Assembly (NCBI GenBank): GCA_037482015.1
Contig: JBBFKT010000008.1
Coordinates: 1-64,000 of the forward strand
Origin: Thermodesulforhabdaceae bacterium
GTDB lineage: Bacteria; Desulfobacterota; Syntrophobacteria; Syntrophobacterales; Thermodesulforhabdaceae
Direction of reading: 5' to 3'
DNA length: 64,000 nucleotides
This document shows positions 55,477 through 64,000 of this stretch, in pieces. The translations under genes were made by a program, and so were the position numbers. The notes under the pieces are model-generated. The model had not been told where the DNA came from, did not search any database, and worked only from the letters and a program-made list of their open reading frames with translations. Positions within the stretch are counted from its first letter, which is position 1, and each line of letters begins with the position of its first letter.

Positions 55477-55926
55477 ATGGAAAGACTTGAGAGCAGTTTT
55501 GTTATTGAAGAGTTTATAAGAGGGATAGGTCTTACGAAGACCCTTAAAGATTCCCATGGAAGTGAAAGCTTTATAGTAGATGATATGCTTGTGGTCATTC
55601 AGGACAACCCGGAAGAGAAATGTATTGAGTGCTTTTCTTTTATAGGAGAAATACCAGCATCCAGTGAAAAGCTCCTGGAAACCCTTCTCGAAGCAAACTT
55701 TTTATTCAGGCAGACCGGTGGCGCTACCATCGGCTTGAGTAAGGCTACAAGGGTGGCAACCCTTTTCTATCGAATTCCCACTACAGATCTAACTACCTCC
55801 AGATTTTTTGAACAGATGGAGCATTTTATTAATGTGTCTTACCACTGGAAACTTCGCATAGAAGAAATGTCAGGAGAAATTCCATCCGAAACTTCGTTGT
55901 CTTACGATAACACTTTAAGGGTATGA
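55477..55926 (+). CDS. CesT-family T3SS chaperone
   Basis: This 149-residue protein has the class I chaperone fold, with LLETLLEANFLFRQTGGATI then a strand and a final helix (FFEQMEHFINVSYHWKLRIE). It lies 38 bp before a large unknown protein gene, so it is probably that protein's chaperone. Ribosome site GGGAAAAAG. Confidence 0.78.
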   Translation: MERLESSFVIEEFIRGIGLTKTLKDSHGSESFIVDDMLVVIQDNPEEKCIECFSFIGEIPASSEKLLETLLEANFLFRQTGGATIGLSKATRVATLFYRIPTTDLTTSRFFEQMEHFINVSYHWKLRIEEMSGEIPSETSLSYDNTLRV

Positions 55927-55964
55927 GAAAAAGGCACTGAAACAAACGGCAGGAGGAATGTAAT

Positions 55965-57680
55965 ATGGTTAAAATAGGTGACTTTAACAGGGCCGCTCAG
56001 GAGAATGGTTATGTCCGCCTCAGGGGATCAGGATCAGAGGAACTCGTCACCTACGGAAAGGGTATATTTGGAAAAACTATAGCGTGGCTAAGAACTAAAC
56101 TGCGTCCTGGAACAGTTGTTATGGAAGAAAATCGTCAGGTTCTCCAATCCTTTGTGAAAGCCCTTAAGGAACGGTATGGCGATCGCTGTATTTTGAGAAA
56201 CATTGATCTCACCGGTGCAAAGCCTCTTTCGGCCAGAACTATCCGTGAAATTACGAGGGCTAACGAAGCGCAAGAAAAGGCTATCAGGAAATTCAATCAC
56301 ACCATAGCTCACCATGCTGCATTTGTTGGTTTTGATGACTGCGTTGAGGAAATCAAACTCAAACAGGGGATACAATTACCCTCAAACTCTCTTGCTCATG
56401 CCCGTCTGAGTAAGGAAATAATGGAAGCTATAGAACAACTTCAGGGAACACCGCCCAGGGTTATCTCAAGGAAAGAGGCTGAAAGTGTAGCAAGAAGAAA
56501 AATAGAAGAGTTTCTGAAGGCCAAAAAAGAACTTCTTGACTACATAAAGACAAAAAACCTCAGCGAACCAGAAGAAACCATTTTGAGAGAATTGGTCATG
56601 TCACAAGAAGACATCACAAGGGAACATCTCGACTTCTTTATGAATGCGCCTACCGCAAGAGAAGAAGCCACCAAGCTGGCCAGCCTCTTGAAGCATGATC
56701 CTCCCCCTTCAGCAGAACATATTATCAGGGCTCTGGGAGAGCTTTCTAAAAAGGTTTCCCTTGCTCTGGAACAAACTGGAAAAAGCAATAAAACAATCCC
56801 TGGAACTGACATTATAAGCCTTGTAAGCAAGTGTATTCAACTTGCTATGCAAACGACACCCTCAAGTCGAGAGAAAGCTGAAAACATCTACAAATTCTTT
56901 TCCTCTACAGAAGGTCTAAAACTGATAGCTACCCTGAGGGCCATATCATTCGGTGATGTTCCGAGTGCCTCTGGCGGAAAAGAGAGGGCAGCCATAATGT
57001 ATGGGATCCTAAGTGGTATGATCATTCAATCAGGTCACCTTCTTGGAAAGAGAGATGATGAAATTAGAGAAGCCACGGCAACTCGACTCAATATGCAAAG
57101 TCTTCAGGATATCCCCAAAGATATAGCAGTCATCCTCCAGAGTGAAAATATCTATAGTGTGGAGGACTTGAATTCCGTTCTAACTTCCAGGCTTGGATTT
57201 GATAGTCTTCTAAGTTATGCTATACTGCAGCGTAATGATGAGAATCTTCTCTTCTGGAGAGAGGTTGAAGAATTTAAGCGTCTTCCGGAAAGCGAAAGGG
57301 AAAAGAAGGCAAAAGAAATAGTAGAAAAATTCATAAAAGAAGATACTCCTGGTAGATTTTTACCCAGTGACATTGAAGACAGATCCAGATCAGAGACCAT
57401 TAATATCTCCTCGACAATTCGTAAGGAAAAAGAAATAGTAGAAAAATTCATAAGAAAAGATACCTCTGAGGGCAATAATTTCTTCGACTCTATACCAAAG
57501 TCAAGGTCAATGACCATTAATATCTCCTCGACAATTCGTTCTGAAATTGAAAGAAAAATGAGGGAGAATCCGAAAGATCCATCGCTTTTCGAAAATGCTC
57601 AAAGTGAGATTTATAACTCGATTATGAGGAATATTTTCCCCGAATGGCTTGGGAAAATTAGAGGAGGTCAACATCAATGA
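55965..57680 (+). CDS. Putative T3SS effector, 571 residues, function unknown
   Basis: I do not recognise a domain. The protein is mainly helical, has no signal peptide or membrane helix, and lies between two CesT-type chaperone genes. Near the end (about residues 451-528) a 39-residue unit occurs twice in tandem: EIVEKFI...TINISSTIR, encoded by two 117-bp copies (57315-57431 and 57432-57548). The chaperone pairing and location make a secreted effector likely, but nothing shows its activity. RBS is AGGAGGA, and its stop overlaps the next chaperone gene (ATGA). Confidence 0.7.
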   Translation: MVKIGDFNRAAQENGYVRLRGSGSEELVTYGKGIFGKTIAWLRTKLRPGTVVMEENRQVLQSFVKALKERYGDRCILRNIDLTGAKPLSARTIREITRANEAQEKAIRKFNHTIAHHAAFVGFDDCVEEIKLKQGIQLPSNSLAHARLSKEIMEAIEQLQGTPPRVISRKEAESVARRKIEEFLKAKKELLDYIKTKNLSEPEETILRELVMSQEDITREHLDFFMNAPTAREEATKLASLLKHDPPPSAEHIIRALGELSKKVSLALEQTGKSNKTIPGTDIISLVSKCIQLAMQTTPSSREKAENIYKFFSSTEGLKLIATLRAISFGDVPSASGGKERAAIMYGILSGMIIQSGHLLGKRDDEIREATATRLNMQSLQDIPKDIAVILQSENIYSVEDLNSVLTSRLGFDSLLSYAILQRNDENLLFWREVEEFKRLPESEREKKAKEIVEKFIKEDTPGRFLPSDIEDRSRSETINISSTIRKEKEIVEKFIRKDTSEGNNFFDSIPKSRSMTINISSTIRSEIERKMRENPKDPSLFENAQSEIYNSIMRNIFPEWLGKIRGGQHQ

Positions 57681-58078
57681 TTGCGGAAAGAACAGGTGGA
57701 GTCCTGAAGGAATTTGGCGAAGAGGCAGGCATCGAGGGGTTAAGTCTGGACGAAAGAGGATATTGCTGTCTTTTCATCAACGATACGGGCATAAACCTTG
57801 AGATAGACGAAGAAAGGGAAACCCTTTTTCTATACGCTTACCTGGGAGATCTACCTGGAGAAGGAGAAAGGCTTTCTCTTTACGAAACCCTTCTTGAGGC
57901 CAACACGGTAAATTTCGCCCCTGGAGGAGGAACCATCGGTATTGACACGGAGCAAAATGTAATTGTTCTCTCAATGGCAATGCCGGCAGTAGATTTGAAT
58001 ATCAACTCCTTCAGCAGGACAATGGAGGAAATCGTTCATCAGGTCCAGCAATGGCGAGAAAGACTTAATAACTTATAA
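57677..58078 (+). CDS. CesT-family T3SS chaperone
   Basis: This 133-residue protein shows the class I chaperone pattern: ERLSLYETLLEANTVNFAPG followed by GTIGIDTEQNVIVLSMAMP and a last helix. It overlaps the end of the 571-residue gene and precedes sctE by 26 bp, so its cargo may be either. Confidence 0.8.
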   Translation: MIAERTGGVLKEFGEEAGIEGLSLDERGYCCLFINDTGINLEIDEERETLFLYAYLGDLPGEGERLSLYETLLEANTVNFAPGGGTIGIDTEQNVIVLSMAMPAVDLNINSFSRTMEEIVHQVQQWRERLNNL

Positions 58079-58104
58079 ACCAAAGCAAGAAAGGACAAAA
58101 AGCA

Positions 58105-59235
58105 ATGGTAGATAATGTAAAAGGTGCCTCCATAGGAAGCACCACCATGACAACGGAAGCCACAGAATATGATAGCTATGTGGCAGAGGCATCGAAAAAA
58201 CTTCTCACTTTAATTGATCAGGACCCTTCAATAGGAGCTGGCACTGGAAGTGACGAGACGGACAAACCGTCTCTCACCCTGCCGGGGGTTTCTGTCCTCG
58301 ATGTGGCAAACATGCTTGCAAGCATAAAAAGTCAAATAAATGAATCCCTTACGGGCATTGCAAAAACAAACATCGAGAAAAACAGGGCCGATCAGCAGCA
58401 AAAAACTCAGGAAAGAATTAAACAGTTGGAAGAAGCCGCTGAAGCCATGCACAAGGCCAATACCTGGGGCACTATAGGGAAAATACTTGGCTGGGCCATT
58501 CCAGCTTTGATGGTTGTTACTGGAGCAGCCCTCGCCATAGCAGGTGCAGTGGTCCTTGCCACCGGTGTGGGAGCTGCCGCAGGTATTGCCCTTCTGAGTA
58601 TTGGAGCCTCCCTCATTGCCGGAGGTGTTGTAGGGCTCGTGGCGCAGACCCTTCAAGAAACAGGAGCTGCAAAGGCTATCATGGACTGGATGGCTAGCAA
58701 GTTCGAAGAGATGGGCATGAGCAAGGAAGCGGCCATGTGGACATCTCTTATCGTCTATCAGGTAGTTGTTATGGCTATCATGATAGCCGCCAGTGCTGGA
58801 GCCGGTCTTGCTGTAGGATTTATCGGAGGACTTGTAGGTGGTGGCGTTGGCGCTGCTTCCTCCGCTGTAGGAGCAGGAGCCCAGGCAGCCGCTACGGCCG
58901 CTTCAACAGGAGCCCAGGTAGCGTCAACATCTGCTCAAACAGCAGCAAATTTTGCAATAAATGCGATCAGGGTAGGTATTGCCGTTGCTCAGGGTCTTGC
59001 ACAGGTTGGCCAGGCAGGTGTATCCTTAGGACAGGCTATTAACGAAAAGGACGCCGCCGATCACGAAGCCAATGCGCAAACAATCAATGCCTTTCTGAAA
59101 AAACTTCAGCAAAAGCTGGAGGAACAGGAAGACGATCTCAAGGAAATCATGGAAGCATACCAGAGAGGTATTGATGTCATTATGAACATTATACAAACCC
59201 AGGACCAGATGGCTCATCAGGCCATCCATGTTTAA
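58105..59235 (+). CDS. sctE: T3SS major translocator SctE (YopB/SipB-like)
   Basis: This 376-residue protein has a coiled coil at about 78-115, a hydrophobic hairpin (about 128-180, LGWAIPALMVVTGAALAIAG) and a further hydrophobic stretch (about 212-245). This is the arrangement of pore-forming translocators of the YopB/IpaB/SipB group. It would insert in a target cell membrane with SctB. A broken duplicate of its end lies at 62311-62512. Its end overlaps the open frame of the next chaperone. Confidence 0.83.
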   Translation: MVDNVKGASIGSTTMTTEATEYDSYVAEASKKLLTLIDQDPSIGAGTGSDETDKPSLTLPGVSVLDVANMLASIKSQINESLTGIAKTNIEKNRADQQQKTQERIKQLEEAAEAMHKANTWGTIGKILGWAIPALMVVTGAALAIAGAVVLATGVGAAAGIALLSIGASLIAGGVVGLVAQTLQETGAAKAIMDWMASKFEEMGMSKEAAMWTSLIVYQVVVMAIMIAASAGAGLAVGFIGGLVGGGVGAASSAVGAGAQAAATAASTGAQVASTSAQTAANFAINAIRVGIAVAQGLAQVGQAGVSLGQAINEKDAADHEANAQTINAFLKKLQQKLEEQEDDLKEIMEAYQRGIDVIMNIIQTQDQMAHQAIHV

Positions 59236-59257
59236 ACAGACAAAGAAAGGATATGAA

Positions 59258-59707
59258 ATGGACATCAGAGAAAATGCTCAAGAGATCCTTAACCACATTG
59301 ACAAAGCTATAGGAGGAAAGGGGCTGAGTTTTGATGAGAGTAATGTGGCATCCTTTGTGGTAGAAAAGGATGTTATTTGTACCTTCTTCGTCTCTGAAGA
59401 AGATAGTGCCCTTCTTGTGACTATCTACATGGGCCCCATTGATAAATCCAACACAGAACTGCTTTATGAAATGCTCTGTGGCAATTACATGGGATCTTAT
59501 ACGGGAGGTGGCACCTTATCTATAGATCCTGAGGAAAACCTGGTGGCTCTTTTCCAGTTTTTCCCTCTTCCCGTTGAAAACCCCGCCTGGATAGAAGAAC
59601 CTCTGGAAAATCTCATAAATGCCGCCCTTTACTGGAGAGATAGAATGGGACAATTTCAGCCTGAAGACGGCGAGGGGGATAGTAACAATCCCTTGTTTCG
59701 AGTCTGA
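59258..59707 (+). CDS. CesT-family T3SS chaperone, copy 1
   Basis: This 149-residue protein has the class I pattern, ELLYEMLCGNYMGSYTGGGT followed by LSIDPEENLVALFQFFPLP. It precedes the 836-residue putative effector by 21 bp and is nearly identical to 62535-62984. The frame is open to 59228, but the ATG at 59258 has AAAGGA upstream and matches the family start. Confidence 0.82.
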   Translation: MDIRENAQEILNHIDKAIGGKGLSFDESNVASFVVEKDVICTFFVSEEDSALLVTIYMGPIDKSNTELLYEMLCGNYMGSYTGGGTLSIDPEENLVALFQFFPLPVENPAWIEEPLENLINAALYWRDRMGQFQPEDGEGDSNNPLFRV

Positions 59708-59728
59708 AGGGGAAAGGGAGGATAAATC

Positions 59729-62239
59729 ATGAAGATTCTAGGGAGAGAAACAGTTGGTGCTCAACAGACTGCTGTGGAGGAAACAGGTCCTGCATCAACA
59801 TCGCAGGCTACCTCCCATCCCCTTGATCCCCTGAGGACCCAAGGTCAGCAGGCCATAGGACAGCGGAGCCTCCGGACCCTGGGTGATCTCATCTCCACTG
59901 CCAGGGAGGCTCATGAGGAGGTGATCAGCCGATGGGAGCAGAGACTTGCTGCAAAGCCCCTGGTGCCACGAACATTAGCCGCCATGATACCACCTTCTGA
60001 GAGATCCATTGAAATTGACTTCAGAATGGTAGAGCAGGAACTGAAAGACATCCCCAGAAGCCGGCGGGCGGAAGCCACAAGGAATATGCCCCTTATAATC
60101 CAGGATCGCATTAACAAAGGCTATGAACTCTGGAAAGGGATCCAGGAGGGAACGATACATAGAAATGCCACCCCTGAGGATGTAAGAAACCTCATGACTT
60201 TTCTCATGGCAAAGGCTATGGAAAAAGGGCCGGGATTTTCTGAAGGGGCCTTTAGCATCGAAGATCCTGAGCACAAGCTCAAAAATTTTCTTACCTCATG
60301 TCCGGAGGTTTATCACCGGAGATCCTCTCACATAACGGAATTTCAGCAAGCCAGTGGGGGCGGTCACTTCGGCATAGATCTTCCCCTTCCCTACGGTAAT
60401 AGAACTCTTCTTTTTGGAGAGATGACAGGTCTAGGTCTTTTGAGAGATCGTCTCTTTCTCAAGATGGAAACTTCGGGCTGTCGCTTGTTTAATTTTGGCG
60501 CCAACAGAAGTGAAGCCCCCGTAAGAGATCGTCCATTGAGGTGGAGAGATGCGGGACAATTTCTGAGTCATGCTAGCGGCTACCTCAAGACCTTCTTGAG
60601 AAAACGCTCCAGGGGTTTCTTGTTTGCAAACAGCAGCGAATCAAGAAAAGAAAGAATACCTACGGAAGTAAGTAACAGCTTCAAAAAACTTATATCTCAA
60701 CTTAGACAAGATGGAAAGACAGAACTTGCAGACACTCTCGAGCGTGACAACCCCCTTTCTTCGTCTCGGGGTATAAGAACGATTGTTTATAATATAGGGC
60801 AAGCCCTTCAGGATCCTCTTATTGACGAAAACACAGAGAACCTTCTCAAGAAATTTATAGCTCACCTTGAGTTTAGGTATGATCATTTGGATGTCAGAAT
60901 AGGTCAGGAAATTGTCCTTAACAGAGATGAGATTGTGGAGAGTGAGCCTGGTACACAGGAGGATAGAGCTTCCACCGAAAGGCTTGCAAGGAGTATCATG
61001 AAAGAAGCTTTTGCCTCTTTGCTGGCAGTTCGAAACCCCAAAAAACCGTCTCAGCATGATGTAGTAGACTTTTTAAGACACCTTACTAGGCTATCCTTGA
61101 CGACGGCACGAAAAATTGTTGATGTCGACGATTACTCGAGTATCTACCATGAGGCCATAGAAGATACCCTAAGACTGGCTTCAGAAGAACAAAAAGAACG
61201 GTTAAAGCTTGTACTTTCCTCACCCCCCTTTAGACGGATGTTTCAAGCTGTTAATGAAACATTAATGAATCCCCCGGAAATCAGTGAAAATAAAACGGAG
61301 TGGGAGACTTCGGGAAGTACTATATCTAAAATGTATGCTCTTGTTGACATGCTGTACGAAAAAAGTGGTGTTCAAGTTCCCAATGAAAAACCGGATAAGC
61401 GATCTCTTAACCTCCTTAAACTCGTTGGAACCATTGCTGCCAACACAGGAATAAATGTAGCCACCAACATAAGCGGCATTAAATACGCTCGTTTAAGAGA
61501 ATATGAGAATCAGCTTCTGGGTTTTAGAAGCCTGGAAGATATAAGAAAGGATATAGGTGAAAACATATTCATCCTGGGAGAACCGATCTCCAGTATGCTT
61601 CCATCTGAAAGACCCATAAATCTTGAAGGCATTAAGAGTAAGATTCATAGTGAATTGAAGAAAGATCTAGCGAATGAGGAAGGAGAAAGTAATTCTGAAG
61701 ATATCCTTCAAAGCCTTAACCGATGGTTTATTGCTGACTTTGAGAGGCCCCCCGGTTATGTCGTAAACGGTCAACACTTTGGTGGTAACCTCCCCTCAGG
61801 AACACCAGACGAGGTAAGGAGGAGAGAACTGCAGCGATTTATTGATGCCGTCGGCGGACTGGAAAAAGCAAAACAGATTGCCCGGGTGTCTCACCAGGGA
61901 GCATTCGGTATTTTTCGGGAGGCTATAAAGTCGCAAGTAGGTGATGAACTTGCTCCACGCTTACTTGGCCATATGGGACACCAATTAATAACCAGCGAAG
62001 ATGGAACGGCCCGTCCTTCGCAGGAGAGAATCATTACAGTGGACCAGGAAGGAATTCACATATCCTTTAAGTTTGCTTCTCAGCTATCATCTTATGTGGA
62101 ACCATATAACCTGGGGGAACATCTGTCTCTTGATTTTACAATAGTTGCCCCTGGATCGAAAAATCCGGATATTCGAATTGACCGCTGTGATTTCCTCTAC
62201 AGTGCCTCTCCTTCTGAAGAAACAACCCAAACAGCTTAA
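59729..62239 (+). CDS. Putative T3SS effector, 836 residues, copy 1
   Basis: I do not recognise a known domain with certainty. The N-terminus is Ser/Thr/Gln-rich and flexible (about 1-60), as is usual for T3SS secretion signals. Residues about 90-270 form a region shared with the second copy. It includes RMVEQELKDIPRSRRAEATR, then HITEFQQASGGGHFGIDLPL and RTLLFGEMTGLGLLRDRLFL. The last 200 residues (ERPPGYVVNGQHFGGNLPSG; ARVSHQGAFGIFREAIKSQV) look like a separate domain. No signal peptide or membrane helix is seen. The paired chaperone gene upstream supports secretion. Confidence 0.72.
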   Translation: MKILGRETVGAQQTAVEETGPASTSQATSHPLDPLRTQGQQAIGQRSLRTLGDLISTAREAHEEVISRWEQRLAAKPLVPRTLAAMIPPSERSIEIDFRMVEQELKDIPRSRRAEATRNMPLIIQDRINKGYELWKGIQEGTIHRNATPEDVRNLMTFLMAKAMEKGPGFSEGAFSIEDPEHKLKNFLTSCPEVYHRRSSHITEFQQASGGGHFGIDLPLPYGNRTLLFGEMTGLGLLRDRLFLKMETSGCRLFNFGANRSEAPVRDRPLRWRDAGQFLSHASGYLKTFLRKRSRGFLFANSSESRKERIPTEVSNSFKKLISQLRQDGKTELADTLERDNPLSSSRGIRTIVYNIGQALQDPLIDENTENLLKKFIAHLEFRYDHLDVRIGQEIVLNRDEIVESEPGTQEDRASTERLARSIMKEAFASLLAVRNPKKPSQHDVVDFLRHLTRLSLTTARKIVDVDDYSSIYHEAIEDTLRLASEEQKERLKLVLSSPPFRRMFQAVNETLMNPPEISENKTEWETSGSTISKMYALVDMLYEKSGVQVPNEKPDKRSLNLLKLVGTIAANTGINVATNISGIKYARLREYENQLLGFRSLEDIRKDIGENIFILGEPISSMLPSERPINLEGIKSKIHSELKKDLANEEGESNSEDILQSLNRWFIADFERPPGYVVNGQHFGGNLPSGTPDEVRRRELQRFIDAVGGLEKAKQIARVSHQGAFGIFREAIKSQVGDELAPRLLGHMGHQLITSEDGTARPSQERIITVDQEGIHISFKFASQLSSYVEPYNLGEHLSLDFTIVAPGSKNPDIRIDRCDFLYSASPSEETTQTA

Positions 62240-62247
62240 TTGAAGGC

Positions 62248-62308
62248 CTGGAGGTGTTTTCCTGAGGATTTCCTATCCCGATACCTCAGGAAACCACCTT
62301 ACCTCCAG
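62248..62308. repeat. Strong stem-loop after the 836-residue gene
   Basis: CTGGAGGTGTTTTCCTGAGG pairs with CCTCAGGAAACCACC...CCTCCAG, an 18-20-bp stem with a small bulge and a 16-base loop. No T-run follows. It could act as an RNA stability or termination element, and it lies at the edge of the duplicated block. Confidence 0.65.
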
Positions 62309-62310
62309 GG

Positions 62311-62512
62311 AAGGAAGCGGCCATGGGGGCATCTCTTATCGTCTATCAGGTAGTTGTTATGGCTATCATGATAGCCGCCAGTGCTGGAGCCGGTCTTGCT
62401 GTAGGAGCTATCGGAGGGCTTGTAGATGGAAGCATACCAGAGAGGTATTGATGTCATTATGAACATTATACAAACCCAGGACCAGATGGCTCATCAGGCC
62501 ATCCATGTTTAA
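62311..62512 (+). pseudogene. Internally deleted remnant of sctE
   Basis: 62311-62424 matches sctE 58723-58836 with a few changes, and 62425-62512 matches its last 87 bases from 59149. About 310 bases between them are missing, and the join shifts the frame, so reading stops at 62449-62451. It is a leftover of the duplication that also copied the following chaperone and effector. Confidence 0.88.
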
Positions 62513-62534
62513 ACAGACAAAGAAAGGATATGAA

Positions 62535-62984
62535 ATGGACATCAGAGAAAATGCTCAAGAGATCCTTAACCACATTGACAAAGCTATAGGAGGAAAGGGG
62601 CTGAGTTTTGATGAGAGTAATGTGGTATCCTTTGTGGTAGAAAAGGATGTTATTTGTACCTTCTTCGTCTCTGAAGAAGATAGTGCCCTTCTTGTGACTA
62701 TCTACATGGGCCCCATTGATAAATCCAACACAGAACTGCCTTATGAAATGCTCTGTGGCAATTACATGGGATCTTATACGGGAGGTGGCACCTTATCTAT
62801 AGATCCTGAGGAAAACCTGGTGGCTCTTTTCCAGTTTTTCCCTCTTCCCGTTGAAAACCCCGCCTGGATAGAAGAACCTCTGGAAAATCTCATAAATGCC
62901 GCCCTTTACTGGAGAGATAGAATGGGACAATTTCAGCCTGAAGACGGCCAGGGGGATAGTAACAATCCCTTGTTTCGAGTCTGA
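62535..62984 (+). CDS. CesT-family T3SS chaperone, copy 2
   Basis: This 149-residue protein is a duplicate of 59258-59707. By direct comparison the two coding sequences differ at three bases only, each changing an amino acid: Ala to Val (near residue 29), Leu to Pro (near 68) and Glu to Gln (near 139). It precedes a second effector copy. It keeps the same AAAGGA ribosome site. Confidence 0.82.
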   Translation: MDIRENAQEILNHIDKAIGGKGLSFDESNVVSFVVEKDVICTFFVSEEDSALLVTIYMGPIDKSNTELPYEMLCGNYMGSYTGGGTLSIDPEENLVALFQFFPLPVENPAWIEEPLENLINAALYWRDRMGQFQPEDGQGDSNNPLFRV

Positions 62985-63006
62985 AGGGGAAATGGAGGAT
63001 AAATCA

Positions 63007-64000
63007 TGAAGACTTCTTGGATAAAATTTTGGACAGGAACAGGTAATATTCCACAGACTGCTGTGGGTGAATCCAGCACAAGAGGTCCTGCATCAACATC
63101 GCAGGCCCCTCCTCCCCTTGAGCAACTGGGGACCCAGGGGCAGCAGGCAATAGGACGCCGGAAAATCCAGACTATGGCTACTGCCAGGGAGGCTCACGAG
63201 CGGGTGGTCAGACTATGGGAGGAAAGGCTTCCTGCAAGGTCCCCCGTGCCTCGAACATTCGGCGCCGTGATACCACCTTCTAAGAGATTCATTGAGATTG
63301 ACTTCAGAATGGTAGAGCAGGAACTGAAAGACATCCCCAGAAGCCGGCGGGCGGAAGCCACAAGGAATATGCCCCTTATAATCCAGGATCGCATTAACAA
63401 AGGCTATGAACTCTGGAAAGGGATCCAGGAGGGAACGATACATAGAAATGCCACCCCTGAGGATGTAAGAAACCTCATGACTTTTCTCATGGCAAAGGCT
63501 ATGGAAAAAGGGCCGGGATTTTCTGAAGGGGCCTTCAGTATCGAAGATCCTGAGCACAAACTCAAAAATTTTCTTACTTCATGTCCGGATTCCCGAATAT
63601 CCTCCCACATAACGGAATTTCAGCAAGCCAGTGAGGGCGGTCACTTCCGTCGTATAGATCTTCCCCTTCCTTACGGTAATAGAACTCTTCTTTTTGGAGA
63701 GATGACAGGTCTCGGAGATCGTCTCTTTCTCAAGATGGAAACTGGGGGCTCCCGCCTGTTTAATTTTGGCGCCAACAGAAGTGAAGCCCCCGTAAGAGAT
63801 CGTCCATTGAGGTGGAGAGATGTGGGACAATTTCTGAGTCATGCTCGCGGTTACATTGGAACTCATTTGAGAGAATTCTCCGACTTCTTGTTTGCAAACA
63901 GCAGCGAATCAAGAAAAGAAAGAATACCTACGGAAGTAAGTAAGAGTTTCAGAAGGCTTATATCTCAATTTAGACAAGAGGGAAAGACACAACTTGCAGA
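63007..64000 (+). CDS. Putative T3SS effector, copy 2 (cut by window end)
   Basis: The frame from the ATG at 63007 (GGAGGATAAATC upstream) stays open to the window end, giving 331 residues. It is a paralogue of the 836-residue protein. The first 80 residues differ clearly (MKTSWIKFWTGTGNIPQTAV here), then about 95 residues from RMVEQELKDIPRSRRAEATR are identical at the DNA level. Later segments are again diverged, with small indels. The rest of the gene lies outside. Confidence 0.78.

Overview
The window looks like the chromosome of a Gram-negative, environmental bacterium, most likely a Desulfobacterota/deltaproteobacterial relative. This rests on tungstate uptake genes, a periplasmic-sensor MCP, a sigma-54 activator, an OlsF-like lipid gene and a general mix of housekeeping genes. 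I cannot name the species. No rRNA or tRNA gene was recognised.

Region 1 (1-30818) is ordinary chromosome with some unusual fusions. It holds an MCP with an extracytoplasmic zinc-binding-like motif; a PHP-glycosyltransferase fusion followed by an OlsF-like double acyltransferase; tupABC for tungstate; glgX and glgB for glycogen; a cysteine synthase fused to a catalytically dead cysteinyl-tRNA synthetase; rlmN, hisI, hisG, a TPR lipoprotein, an aminotransferase, engB and dacA. A ten-repeat CRISPR array without cas genes follows. Then come a suhB-like gene, an amidohydrolase, mnmE, a pyrimidine-dimer glycosylase and a restriction-modification pair whose methyltransferase carries an apparent one-base frameshift. 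Short palindromic elements are scattered between the genes and perhaps inside three of them.

Region 2 (31021-64000, cut by the window end) is a type III secretion (T3SS) island of the Ysc type. The minus-strand operon reads RsbW-like kinase, NMT1-like periplasmic protein, Cache-HAMP-PP2C phosphatase, sctD, F, yscE-like, G, I, J, K, L, N, O, P, Q, R, S, T, U. This is close to the Yersinia virC and virB operons joined. A divergent sigma-54 activator gene follows. Then on the plus strand come sctW (with a fused TyeA part), a SycN-like chaperone, a STAS anti-anti-sigma factor, sctX, sctY, sctV, a chaperone-like gene at the LcrR position, an LcrG-like protein, an EspA-like tip protein, SycD, SctB, and alternating CesT-type chaperones, the SctE translocator and large unknown proteins that are probably effectors. 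The last chaperone-effector module is duplicated, leaving a broken sctE fragment between the copies.

The regulation appears to be built into the island. A partner switch (PP2C phosphatase, HATPase kinase, STAS protein) is split between the two arms. Two good -24/-12 promoters stand in front of sctW and in front of the chaperone/translocator/effector operon, next to a sigma-54 activator. No secretin gene (sctC) is visible, so the outer-membrane ring must be encoded elsewhere or beyond the window.
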